Shown: positions 33,729 to 41,113 of the stretch, piece after piece
How the letters are laid out: the number at the start of each line of letters is the position of its first letter
Numbering within the stretch: position 1 is the first letter of the stretch
DNA from: Bacteroidales bacterium
GTDB lineage: Bacteria > Bacteroidota > Bacteroidia > Bacteroidales > WCHB1-69
Direction of reading: 5' to 3'
Length of the DNA: 64,000 bases
Assembly: GCA_017962845.1 (NCBI GenBank)
Contig: JAGCUN010000035.1
Coordinates: 62,001 to 126,000 of the forward strand
Translations under genes and position numbers: made by a program
Notes under the pieces: model-generated
The model's input: the letters and a program-made list of their open reading frames with translations, nothing else
Database searches by the model: none
What the model was told of the DNA's origin: nothing

Positions 33729-33736
33729 TAAATTTG
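33729..33736 (+). promoter_or_regulatory. Promoter -7 element (TAAATTTG) for the META-nadC-DUF748 operon
   Basis: The plus strand reads CGTGTAAATTTGCACCC. Start near 33743 and a leader of about 37 nt to the ATG at 33780. Confidence 0.6.
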
Positions 33737-33779
33737 CACCCGCTAAATTTTCATATGTTACATTTAAAAATTGCTTGAA

Positions 33780-34262
33780 ATGAAAAGAATATTGTTAATC
33801 TTGATGGTGGCTTCGCTTTGCGCATGCGGATGTAAGAACTCCAAAAATGTTGTTGTTGAACAGAAAAAGGATGAAGCAGGTGCCACTTATACCACCAAGC
33901 CGGCAAGCCTCACCGAAACCAAGTGGATGCTCACCCATCTTAATGCAGTTCCTGTGACCGACAGCCCAGAACGCCCATACATCATTTTTACGGGCGACCG
34001 TGTGACCGGCTCCTTGGGTTGCAACACTTTTTTCGGCACTTTCTATGCGAATAAAAAAGGAAAAATCGATATCGAATATACGGGCTCCACTAAAAAACTC
34101 TGCGATCAGATGGATGTGGAATATAAGTTTATCTCAGCCATGAAGTCCGAGAATATGTCTTATGTTTTGAAAGAAGACCTCCTCTTTATCTATGGTGAAA
34201 GAATGGATTCCGATGGTGTTAAGAAGAATGTTGAGATTATGCGTTTCAAGGCGGAAAAATAG
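33780..34262 (+). CDS. META domain lipoprotein (HslJ-like)
   Basis: Start at the ATG at 33780 (MKRILLILMVASLCACGC); a TTG nine bases earlier has no support. 160 residues with lipobox SLCAC. The META domain is evident in LTETKWMLTHLNAVPV, YIIFTGDRVTGSLGCNTFFGTFYA (two strands with the conserved GxxGCNxFFG) and a C-terminal strand. META/HslJ proteins are small envelope proteins, some linked to heat shock or motility; their biochemical role is unsettled. First in a three-gene plus-strand run, 23 nt before nadC. Confidence 0.85.
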   Translation: MKRILLILMVASLCACGCKNSKNVVVEQKKDEAGATYTTKPASLTETKWMLTHLNAVPVTDSPERPYIIFTGDRVTGSLGCNTFFGTFYANKKGKIDIEYTGSTKKLCDQMDVEYKFISAMKSENMSYVLKEDLLFIYGERMDSDGVKKNVEIMRFKAEK

Positions 34263-34285
34263 GCGTTCGCCCCAAATTTACGATT

Positions 34286-35128
34286 ATGAATCAGGAAGAA
34301 ATTATTAGACAAAGTATCTTGGAGGATGTGGGCGATGGCGACCACTCTTCGTTGGCCTGCATTGATGCGGGGCGCATGGGGAAAATGAAACTGTTGGTGA
34401 AGCAGGACGGCATTCTTGCCGGTGTGGAGGTGGCTAAGCAGGTGCTCGCCATTGTGGATCCGACCATCACCATGGAGCAATTTATGCATGACGGCGATGC
34501 GGTTAAGGTGGGCGATGTGGCCTTCATCATCCATGGTCCTGTCAGGAGTATGCTCACTGCCGAGCGCACCCTGCTCAACTTCATGCAGCGTATGAGCGGT
34601 ATCGCCACTACGGCACGCCATTACGCCGATAGGGTGGCCGGCACGCACGCCACCATCCTCGACACCCGCAAGACCACCCCCAACATGCGCATCTTCGAGA
34701 AGTATGCCGTGAAGGTGGGCGGCGCCTCCAACCATCGCTTCGGACTTTTCGACATGGTGATGCTGAAAGACAACCATATCGACTTCGCCGGCGGTATCGA
34801 ACAGGCCATCGATAAAACCCACAGTTACCTGAAATCCAAAGGGTTGAATCTTAAAATCGAGGTCGAAACCCGCTCGTTGGACGATGTGAAACGCGTGCTG
34901 GCACATGGCGGTGCCGACCGCATCATGTTCGACAACTTCTCGGTGGAACAGTGCCGTGAAGCCGTGGGTATTGTAGCCGGACGCTGCGAGACGGAAGCCT
35001 CCGGTGGCATCACCGACGAAACGCTTCGCGCCTACGCCGAAACAGGTGTGGACTTTATCTCCGTGGGTGCCCTGACCCACCACATCAGCAGCCTCGACAT
35101 GAGCCTGAAGTTCTGTAAAGATGAATAG
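34286..35128 (+). CDS. nadC: Nicotinate-nucleotide pyrophosphorylase (carboxylating)
   Basis: A 280-residue enzyme making nicotinate mononucleotide from quinolinate and PRPP, releasing CO2, in de novo NAD synthesis. Conserved elements are ERTLLNFMQRMSGIAT, DTRKTTPNMRIFEKYAV, FDMVMLKDNHI, EVETRSLDDV and EASGGITDETLRAYAETGVDFISVGALTH, which closes the barrel at the phosphate site. Length is normal. Together with nadK at 14 kb the window carries two NAD-pathway genes, though not adjacent. Confidence 0.97.
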   Translation: MNQEEIIRQSILEDVGDGDHSSLACIDAGRMGKMKLLVKQDGILAGVEVAKQVLAIVDPTITMEQFMHDGDAVKVGDVAFIIHGPVRSMLTAERTLLNFMQRMSGIATTARHYADRVAGTHATILDTRKTTPNMRIFEKYAVKVGGASNHRFGLFDMVMLKDNHIDFAGGIEQAIDKTHSYLKSKGLNLKIEVETRSLDDVKRVLAHGGADRIMFDNFSVEQCREAVGIVAGRCETEASGGITDETLRAYAETGVDFISVGALTHHISSLDMSLKFCKDE

Positions 35129-35145
35129 TTTACCATTTTTTTAAT

Positions 35146-37491
35146 ATGAATACACAAAATGACGACCTCGCTGCAAAAAGCAGCCCCGTTGTAGAACCCC
35201 AAAATACAGAGAACGCTCCCGCAGCCGAACAACCCGCCGACAAGGCTTCCGAAGTATCGAAAAATGAGGAGAAGCCCAAGAAGAAGCGCAAACGCAAGCC
35301 GCTTCGTAAATCACTTAAGGTGCTGATTATCATAGCTGCTGTGCTGGTGGGGCTCTTCCTGCTCCTCGCCGCCATCATCTCGCCCGTAGCCCACTGGTAT
35401 ATCGAAAAGCACAGCAAAGACCTCTGCGGCCGTGTGGTGACGATGGACGACCTCCATATCAACCTCTTTACGGGTTCGGTGGAGATCGAGGGACTGGTGG
35501 CACTCGAGAAGAATGACAAGGATACCTGTCTGGCCTTCGACCGCCTGTTTGTGGATATGTCGTTGTGGAAATTGTTGGGTAAGACGGTGCAGCTTAATGA
35601 GATAACATTGGAGAAACCACTGGTGGTCATTGTGCAGTATCCGGGTCGTTTCAATTTCACCGACATCTGCGAGTTTTATAAAGATGACGATGACGACGAT
35701 GATAAAGAAAGCACATGGGTGGTCGATTTGCGCAACATCAGTCTGACAGGCGGCAATGCCATTTACCGTGATGCTGATGTGGGAAGCCGTTTCGACCTCA
35801 AACAGCTGGCTGTCAAGATTCCCCGCATCTATTTCAGCACCGAGAAAACCGACTTTGGCATCGACCTGAAGTTCGACAATGGCGGAGGCCTCAACGTGAA
35901 ACTGCTCTATGGCATGAAGAGCAGCGAGTATGACCTGTCGCTCGTGCTGACCGATTTTGAGCTGGATGCCATCGCTCCATATCTGCGTCAGTACCTCAAT
36001 ATAAATGATTTTGGCGGAAAACTCACGGCTAAACTTAACCTCATAGGCAATACTGACCATATCTTGGAAGTGGTGGCTAAGGGCGATGTGAAAATATCAG
36101 ATGTGTTCGCCACCGACCAGAGCGACAAACGCCTCGCCGCAGTGCGCAGCATTACGTTGGAGGGCATCAATGCCGATACGAAAAAGTCGGATTATTACAT
36201 GAAAAAGTTAGAGGTGGCGGGTGTAAATTTCGACTACGAGGTCTTTGCCGACCATCACACGTTCGACAACCTCGTGAAAGGCAGTTCCGCACCTGCGGAT
36301 ACGGTGCAAACCGTTGCCGACACCTCCAGCAGTTCGCCTCTGCATTTGCTTGTGGATGAGCTGGTGGTTACTGAATCTTCCCTCAACTATCTCGACCATA
36401 CGATGCACCATGAGGTGAATGTGCCAGTGTCGAACATTGACATTCGCTGCATGCATTTCGACCCCGACGCGCCCATCAGCCTCGGTTTGAAGGCACTGGT
36501 AGGGGAGAGCGGCGAGCTGATGGCCAACTGCGACGGCAGCCTCACCGATTTCAGCAACATGAAGCTGAACGTGTTCCTCAAGAATTTCAAACTCACCTAC
36601 GCTTCGCCGTATGCTGTGGAGTATTTCGCTTATCCTATCACCGACGGCGTGCTCTCGTTCGCCAGTACCAATACGCTGGTTAACAACAATATATCTAGCC
36701 AAAATAAGGTGGATATTTATAACTGTCAGGTTGATAAGAAATTAAAAGACTTCAAGGCGGAGTACAATATCCCGATGCGTGCGGCAGTTTATATCCTCAC
36801 CGACCGCAAGGGCAACATTCAGCTCGACCTGCCCGTCTCTGGCAACATCAACGACCCGACCTTCTCGTACCGCAAGATTATCTTCAAGACTTTGTGTAAC
36901 CTGATTGTCAAGGTGGTAACTGCACCGGTCGATTTCCTCGTGAAGGCCATCAACGGCGAACCTGACCTGTTCGACGATATGGCTTACGACATCCGTCCAC
37001 AAGGGTTGGGAAGCGAATCGTCCGACCGCCTCAACAAGATTGCCGATGCCATGAAGGAGAAACCGGAGTTGCATCTTACTATTCAGCAATCTGTTGATAT
37101 AGAGGAGAATATTAATGAATATGCGCTCTTCAATGCCCAAAAGGAATTTTATATGCAGAAGCATCCTGGCCAGCTGACGATGGAGGATTTCAACAACATC
37201 CGCGCCATCAAGCCGACCAACAAGGAGTTTGTGGATTATGTGAACAAACGTCTGGAGGGGAACACGTCAACACCCATCGACATTTATGCGAAGTGCGTGG
37301 CTCTGTATGACCACAAGGTGCTGCAACAGCAGATAGATGCCAATATCGAAAGAAGAAACCAGCAGATTGTCAATCACTTGGCTACGCAAGGTATTGGCCG
37401 CGACCGTGTGGATGTGCTGGGCTTGGGCGACAAGAAGACCCCAAAAGGAAAGACATTGGTGTCGTTCAGCGTGCGGATGCCGGAAGAGTAG
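35146..37491 (+). CDS. AsmA/DUF748-like envelope protein
   Basis: A 781-residue protein. A Lys-rich cytoplasmic N-terminus (KKKRKRKPLRKSLK) is followed by one TM helix (about 62-86) and a long periplasmic region of repeating beta structure as in AsmA-like/DUF748 proteins: DDLHINLFTGSVEIEGLVAL, LWKLLGKTVQLNEITLEKPL and later FTIPMRA-like segments. AsmA-family proteins are thought to bridge inner and outer membranes for phospholipid transport. A C-terminal helical section (about 620-780) resembles OmpA-style order LHLTIQQSVDIEENINEYAL. It starts 17 nt after nadC. Exact role unknown. Confidence 0.8.
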   Translation: MNTQNDDLAAKSSPVVEPQNTENAPAAEQPADKASEVSKNEEKPKKKRKRKPLRKSLKVLIIIAAVLVGLFLLLAAIISPVAHWYIEKHSKDLCGRVVTMDDLHINLFTGSVEIEGLVALEKNDKDTCLAFDRLFVDMSLWKLLGKTVQLNEITLEKPLVVIVQYPGRFNFTDICEFYKDDDDDDDKESTWVVDLRNISLTGGNAIYRDADVGSRFDLKQLAVKIPRIYFSTEKTDFGIDLKFDNGGGLNVKLLYGMKSSEYDLSLVLTDFELDAIAPYLRQYLNINDFGGKLTAKLNLIGNTDHILEVVAKGDVKISDVFATDQSDKRLAAVRSITLEGINADTKKSDYYMKKLEVAGVNFDYEVFADHHTFDNLVKGSSAPADTVQTVADTSSSSPLHLLVDELVVTESSLNYLDHTMHHEVNVPVSNIDIRCMHFDPDAPISLGLKALVGESGELMANCDGSLTDFSNMKLNVFLKNFKLTYASPYAVEYFAYPITDGVLSFASTNTLVNNNISSQNKVDIYNCQVDKKLKDFKAEYNIPMRAAVYILTDRKGNIQLDLPVSGNINDPTFSYRKIIFKTLCNLIVKVVTAPVDFLVKAINGEPDLFDDMAYDIRPQGLGSESSDRLNKIADAMKEKPELHLTIQQSVDIEENINEYALFNAQKEFYMQKHPGQLTMEDFNNIRAIKPTNKEFVDYVNKRLEGNTSTPIDIYAKCVALYDHKVLQQQIDANIERRNQQIVNHLATQGIGRDRVDVLGLGDKKTPKGKTLVSFSVRMPEE

Positions 37492-37528
37492 GGGAGTTGA
37501 AAGTTGAAAATTGAGAACTGAAAACTAT
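37492..37528. repeat. 3'-flank repeat GGAGTTGAAAGTTGAAAATTGAG
   Basis: Begins right at the DUF748 gene stop and reads GGGGAGTTGAAAGTTG, then AAAATTGAGAACTGAAAAC. Similar strings immediately follow the stops of the TPR gene (19946), miaA (40353) and, on the minus strand, overlap the end of the MFS gene (22485-22510). Confidence 0.5.
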
Positions 37529-38049
37529 TTTACCCTAGTGCAGCGGGTGTCTAGCTGGTTGTCTTGGATGATTTTGTTCAGCTCCTTGGCGGCATCGCTG
37601 TAGGTGTGGCGCGGACCGCAGTCCCACATTTCCAATAACGGGTCTTTATCCAAAATTCTTTGGTACAAGTCATTAGGTACATTTTGCATCTTGGCGTACT
37701 CCTCGTAGGTGTAGGAGAGGAAGGCGATGTTGGGGGAGATGCCGCGGTTGTCGAGCCAGTAGCCGTCGCGCAGGGGCGTGGGTGTGGCGAGTTTGCCGTT
37801 GGTGTAGAGGTCGGTGGGGGCAGGGAAAAAGGTAATGCGGTTGTTGGCATAGCCCACGAACACGTTTTGGGAATAGTCGTTGCGCGTTTTGTAGATATAG
37901 GTGGGGGGTGATGCGACAGATGCAGGGGCTGTAGCCGGCTTTTGCGTTTGTGCCTGCGGGGCAGGGGTGTTGCTTTCTGCGGCTTTTTTCTGTGTGTGAC
38001 AGCTAAAAAGAACGATGGAAAGTATGCTCAAAAGGATGATTTTTTTCAT
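37525..38049 (-). CDS. Small lipoprotein of unknown function
   Basis: A 174-residue protein with lipobox IVLFSC (C17) after MKKIILLSILSIVLFSC. A Pro/Ala/Gln-rich linker (about 25-48) leads into a compact domain of about 120 residues with two cysteines (DCGPRHTYSDAAKE and LDTRCTRVK) that might pair in the periplasm. No family recognised. It is convergent with the DUF748 gene and divergent from yebC, with its own promoter. Confidence 0.65.
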   Translation of the reverse strand: MKKIILLSILSIVLFSCHTQKKAAESNTPAPQAQTQKPATAPASVASPPTYIYKTRNDYSQNVFVGYANNRITFFPAPTDLYTNGKLATPTPLRDGYWLDNRGISPNIAFLSYTYEEYAKMQNVPNDLYQRILDKDPLLEMWDCGPRHTYSDAAKELNKIIQDNQLDTRCTRVK

Positions 38050-38074
38050 TTTTCTAAAATTTTGAATTGCGCTG

Positions 38075-38082
38075 CAAAAATA
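38075..38082 (-). promoter_or_regulatory. Promoter -7 element (TATTTTTG) for the small lipoprotein
   Basis: The minus strand reads TCGTATTTTTGCAGCG; start near 38068, leader about 20 nt. Confidence 0.6.
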
Positions 38083-38108
38083 CGATTTTATTTTCCAAAA
38101 AAAGTATG

Positions 38109-38116
38109 TAAATTTG
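38109..38116 (+). promoter_or_regulatory. Promoter -7 element (TAAATTTG) for yebC
   Basis: The plus strand reads GTATGTAAATTTGCAGCC. Start near 38123, leader about 28 nt to the yebC ATG. Confidence 0.65.
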
Positions 38117-38150
38117 CAGCCGATTTTTTTAACACTAAAAACCTTATACT

Positions 38151-38861
38151 ATGGGTCGAGCATTTGAATATAGAAAAGCAAGAAAACTGAAACGTTGGGG
38201 GAACATGGCACGCGTGTTCACCCGTCTGGGAAAAGAAATCACGATGGCTGCCAAAGCCGGCGGTCCCGATCCCGACACGAACTCGAAACTGCGTCTGCTC
38301 ATTCAGAACGCACGTTCCGAAAATATGCCGAAAGACAATGTGGAGAGAGCCATCAAGCGCGCTTTCGAGAAGGACACTTCCGATTATAAGGAGCTGGTAT
38401 ATGCCGGCACCGCGCCCCACGGCATAGCAGTGGTCATCGAAGCCGCTACCGACAACAACCAGCGTACCGTCGCCAACCTCCGCAGCTACTTCAACAAGCT
38501 CGGCGGCTCCTTCGGAAGCCCCAACATGCACGACTTCCTCTTCGACCGGAAGTGCAACTTTGTGGTGGCCAACAAGCCCGGTACCGACATCGAAGAGCTC
38601 GAACTTGAACTCATCGACTGCGGCTGCGACGAAATTTTCGTCGATGGCGACGACATCGTGGCTTACGCCGACTTCCAGAGTTTCGGTCCGATGCAGAAGT
38701 ATTTCGAGGACAACGGTTTTGAAATCAAAAGCTTCAAATTTGAAAGAATTCCTCATGACCTCAAGAAACTCACCGACGAGCAACGCGAGGAAGTGGAGAA
38801 ATTGTTGGAGAAAATTGAAGACGATGAGGACGTTACTAATGTCTTCACCAATATGGAGTAA
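38151..38861 (+). CDS. yebC: YebC/PmpR family translation or transcription factor
   Basis: A 236-residue member of the YebC/TACO1 family. The N-terminus is MGRAFEYRKARKLKRWGNMA, followed by KAGGPDPDTNSKLRLLIQNA, NMPKDNVERAIKRAF and YAGTAPHGIAVVIEAATDNNQRT, all family hallmarks. The product binds nucleic acid; some members are described as transcriptional regulators and more recently as factors helping ribosomes at proline stretches. An acidic C-terminus (EKIEDDEDVTNVFTNME) is normal. It leads a plus-strand series with the acidic protein, miaA and maf. Confidence 0.95.
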   Translation: MGRAFEYRKARKLKRWGNMARVFTRLGKEITMAAKAGGPDPDTNSKLRLLIQNARSENMPKDNVERAIKRAFEKDTSDYKELVYAGTAPHGIAVVIEAATDNNQRTVANLRSYFNKLGGSFGSPNMHDFLFDRKCNFVVANKPGTDIEELELELIDCGCDEIFVDGDDIVAYADFQSFGPMQKYFEDNGFEIKSFKFERIPHDLKKLTDEQREEVEKLLEKIEDDEDVTNVFTNME

Positions 38862-38902
38862 TCTCCTTCCAACCAGCCTATTAACCTTTTAACTTTTTCA
38901 CC

Positions 38903-39496
38903 ATGTATTTCTACAAATTCAGGGTCTATTACGACGAAGTAGAGGATTTTGTAAGGGATATTGAAATCCTTTCCAACGACAACTTCGAGAATTTTCACAA
39001 GATTCTGCTCTCCTCCATCGGTCTCGATGGACAAGAACTCGCCTCTTTCTATATCTGTGACTCCAAATGGAACAAGCAGAAGGAGATTTCGTTGATGGAT
39101 ATGGGCGATGACAGCGAGAAAGAAGATCCTGAATATGAGGAGGGTGACGAATTCTCACTCCGCTCCAAACTGCCCATCTCGGTGATGAAAGACTCGCTGT
39201 TGAAGGAGTTTATCACCGACCCGCACCAGCATATCATGTACGAATACGACTTCCTGAATCCGAAGGTGTTCTACATTGAGCTGCTGAAGGTGCTGACGGC
39301 TGAGGATGGCGTGGAATATCCGCGTTGCACCAACAAGGTGAAAGAGTTGCCGAAGCAGGTGAAACAGCAGCCACTGCCCAATCCCGATGACGGTTTCGAC
39401 GAGTTGTTGGAAGAGGAGGATGATATGGGAGATGGTTTTGAAGAAGGTTATGATGATCTTGATTTGAACGGTTTAAGTGAATTTTCCGATATTTAG
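38903..39496 (+). CDS. pRiA4b ORF-3/IS1096-passenger-like protein with acidic tail
   Basis: A 197-residue soluble protein. The N-terminal domain MYFYKFRVYYDEVEDFVRDI, followed by SFYICDSKWNKQKEI and HIMYEYDFL, is the pRiA4b ORF-3-like fold seen in plasmid and IS1096 passenger proteins. In Bacteroidota a stand-alone copy with a strongly acidic tail is commonly found just before miaA, as here; the last 40 residues are mostly Asp/Glu. Despite the family name there is no transposon around it. Function unknown. Its 3' end overlaps miaA by 20 nt. Confidence 0.8.
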   Translation: MYFYKFRVYYDEVEDFVRDIEILSNDNFENFHKILLSSIGLDGQELASFYICDSKWNKQKEISLMDMGDDSEKEDPEYEEGDEFSLRSKLPISVMKDSLLKEFITDPHQHIMYEYDFLNPKVFYIELLKVLTAEDGVEYPRCTNKVKELPKQVKQQPLPNPDDGFDELLEEEDDMGDGFEEGYDDLDLNGLSEFSDI

Positions 39497-40352
39497 TCGT
39501 CCCACGCTGATCGTCATCGCGGGTCCGACCGCGGTCGGAAAGACGCAGTATGCCATTCAGACAGCCATAGAGCGCGAATCTGTCGTTATTTCGGCAGATT
39601 CGCGTCAGTTTTACCGTGAGATGAAAATCGGCACGGCGGCACCCACCGAGGAGGAACTGGCGCAAGTGAAACATTACTTTGTTGGGCATCTTTCCATACA
39701 GGATTATTACAGCGTGTCGCGGTTCGAGCAGGACGTGCTGGCGCTGCTGCCCGAACTGTTCGCCCGCTACGGCACGGTGGTGATGACCGGCGGCTCCGGC
39801 ATGTACATCGATGCAGTATGCCACGGTATCGACGACCTGCCCGACCCAGACGAGCAGACCCGCAGCTATGTGCAGGAACTTTTCAAGCAGGAGGGGGTGG
39901 CCGGCCTCCGCGCCCAGCTGCGTCGCCTCGACCCGTGCTACTACGACCGCTGCAACCTCGCGGACCACAAGCGGATGATGCGCGCCATCGAGGTGTCGCT
40001 ACAAACCGGACAGCCCTATTCCAACTTGTTGACCAACAATCGGAAACATCGTGACTTCGACATTGTGAAAGTCTGTCTGGCCCGTCCCCGCGAGGAACTT
40101 TTCGACCGCATCAACCGCCGCGTGCATGTGATGGTGGAGCAGGGATGGCTGGGGGAGGCCAAGGCGCTCTATCCCTATCGCCAGCTCAACGCCCTCAACA
40201 CGGTCGGCTACAAGGAGCTGTTCGACTATTTTGACGGGAAACTTACCCTGGAGCAGGCCATCACCGACATCCAAACGCATACGCGCCGCTATGCCAAACG
40301 GCAGATGACTTGGTTCAAACGGGATGGGAGTTATCAGTGGGTAGATGTGTAA
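39477..40352 (+). CDS. miaA: tRNA dimethylallyltransferase
   Basis: A 291-residue enzyme transferring a dimethylallyl group to A37 of tRNAs reading UNN codons. Motifs are IAGPTAVGKTQYAIQTA (P-loop), ISADSRQFYREMKIGTAAPT, MTGGSGMYIDAVCHGI and RRYAKRQMTWFKRD near the C-terminus. Length fits the short Bacteroidota form. The start overlaps the upstream acidic gene by 20 nt, implying translational coupling. A tandem AT repeat follows the stop at 40353. Confidence 0.97.
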   Translation: MNFPIFSRPTLIVIAGPTAVGKTQYAIQTAIERESVVISADSRQFYREMKIGTAAPTEEELAQVKHYFVGHLSIQDYYSVSRFEQDVLALLPELFARYGTVVMTGGSGMYIDAVCHGIDDLPDPDEQTRSYVQELFKQEGVAGLRAQLRRLDPCYYDRCNLADHKRMMRAIEVSLQTGQPYSNLLTNNRKHRDFDIVKVCLARPREELFDRINRRVHVMVEQGWLGEAKALYPYRQLNALNTVGYKELFDYFDGKLTLEQAITDIQTHTRRYAKRQMTWFKRDGSYQWVDV

Positions 40353-40395
40353 GGAGTTGATAGTTAATAATTAATAGTTAATAATTAATAGTTAT
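40353..40395. repeat. Tandem TAGTTAATAAT repeat after miaA
   Basis: GGAGTTGATAGTTAATAATT, then two further TAATAGTTA units. Same class as the 3'-flank repeats at 22485 and 37492; it starts at the stop codon of miaA. Confidence 0.6.
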
Positions 40396-40432
40396 TGGCT
40401 GAGGTGTTTCAGTCAGAATATTTTGATGAATT

Positions 40433-41026
40433 ATGTTATTGGAAGAAATCAAGAATTATAAAATCTATTTGGCTTCGCAGTCGCCGCGGCGGCGGGAGCT
40501 GCTGGCGGGCATGGGGTTCGACTTTGAGGTGATGCCCACGCATGTCAAGGAGGTGCATCCTGAGGGGTGTACGCCGGCGCAGTTGGTGGAGCATCTCTCC
40601 CGCCTCAAACTCTCGGCTGTGAAGTTGGAGGATTTTCCGGAGAACGCACTTTTCATCGCTTGTGACACGGTGGTGGTGCTGGATGATGAGGTGTTGGAAA
40701 AACCTGAAAACGAGGAAGATGCATTCCGTATGTTGCATAGCTTATCAGGTCGTGAGCACGTGGTGATGAGTGGGGTTACGGTGAAAACCCGCCGTTATTG
40801 TGCCACCCGCCACAGCGAAACCCGCGTGCGTTTCCGCGCCTTCAGCGACGAAGAGCTGTGGTATTATATCCGCCATTACCGTCCGTTCGACAAAGCCGGC
40901 GCCTATGGCATCCAGGAGTGGATCGGCTATGTGGGGATGGAGGGCATGGACGGCTCGTTCTACAACGTGATGGGGCTTCCGACAGATGTGGTTTGGGATA
41001 TGCTGCAAAATGCTGTAAAAGAATAA
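40433..41026 (+). CDS. maf: Maf-like nucleoside triphosphate pyrophosphatase
   Basis: A 197-residue protein of the Maf/YceF family, which hydrolyses non-canonical or m7-type NTPs to monophosphates. Conserved segments are LASQSPRRRELLAGMGFDFE, ACDTVVVLDDEVLEKP, RMLHSLSGREHVVMSGV and DKAGAYGIQEWIGYVGMEGM. Length is normal. It follows miaA after an 80-bp repeat-bearing gap. Confidence 0.95.
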   Translation: MLLEEIKNYKIYLASQSPRRRELLAGMGFDFEVMPTHVKEVHPEGCTPAQLVEHLSRLKLSAVKLEDFPENALFIACDTVVVLDDEVLEKPENEEDAFRMLHSLSGREHVVMSGVTVKTRRYCATRHSETRVRFRAFSDEELWYYIRHYRPFDKAGAYGIQEWIGYVGMEGMDGSFYNVMGLPTDVVWDMLQNAVKE

Positions 41027-41074
41027 TTTAAAAGAAATTTTTCTTTTATATAGATGTAGGCAACATTTTTTTTG

Positions 41075-41082
41075 TATTTTTG
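41075..41082 (+). promoter_or_regulatory. Promoter -7 element (TATTTTTG) for the T9SS type B protein
   Basis: The plus strand reads TTTTTTTTGTATTTTTGTAG; start near 41089, leader about 25 nt to the ATG at 41114. Confidence 0.6.
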
Positions 41083-41113
41083 TAGATTGTAAAAATAGAG
41101 AAAGATTTTGGCT

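Noticed and set aside
38903..39496. Insertion sequence remnant
   Set aside because: The IS1096-passenger similarity is only at domain level; there is no transposase or inverted repeat, and the gene overlaps miaA as in other Bacteroidota.
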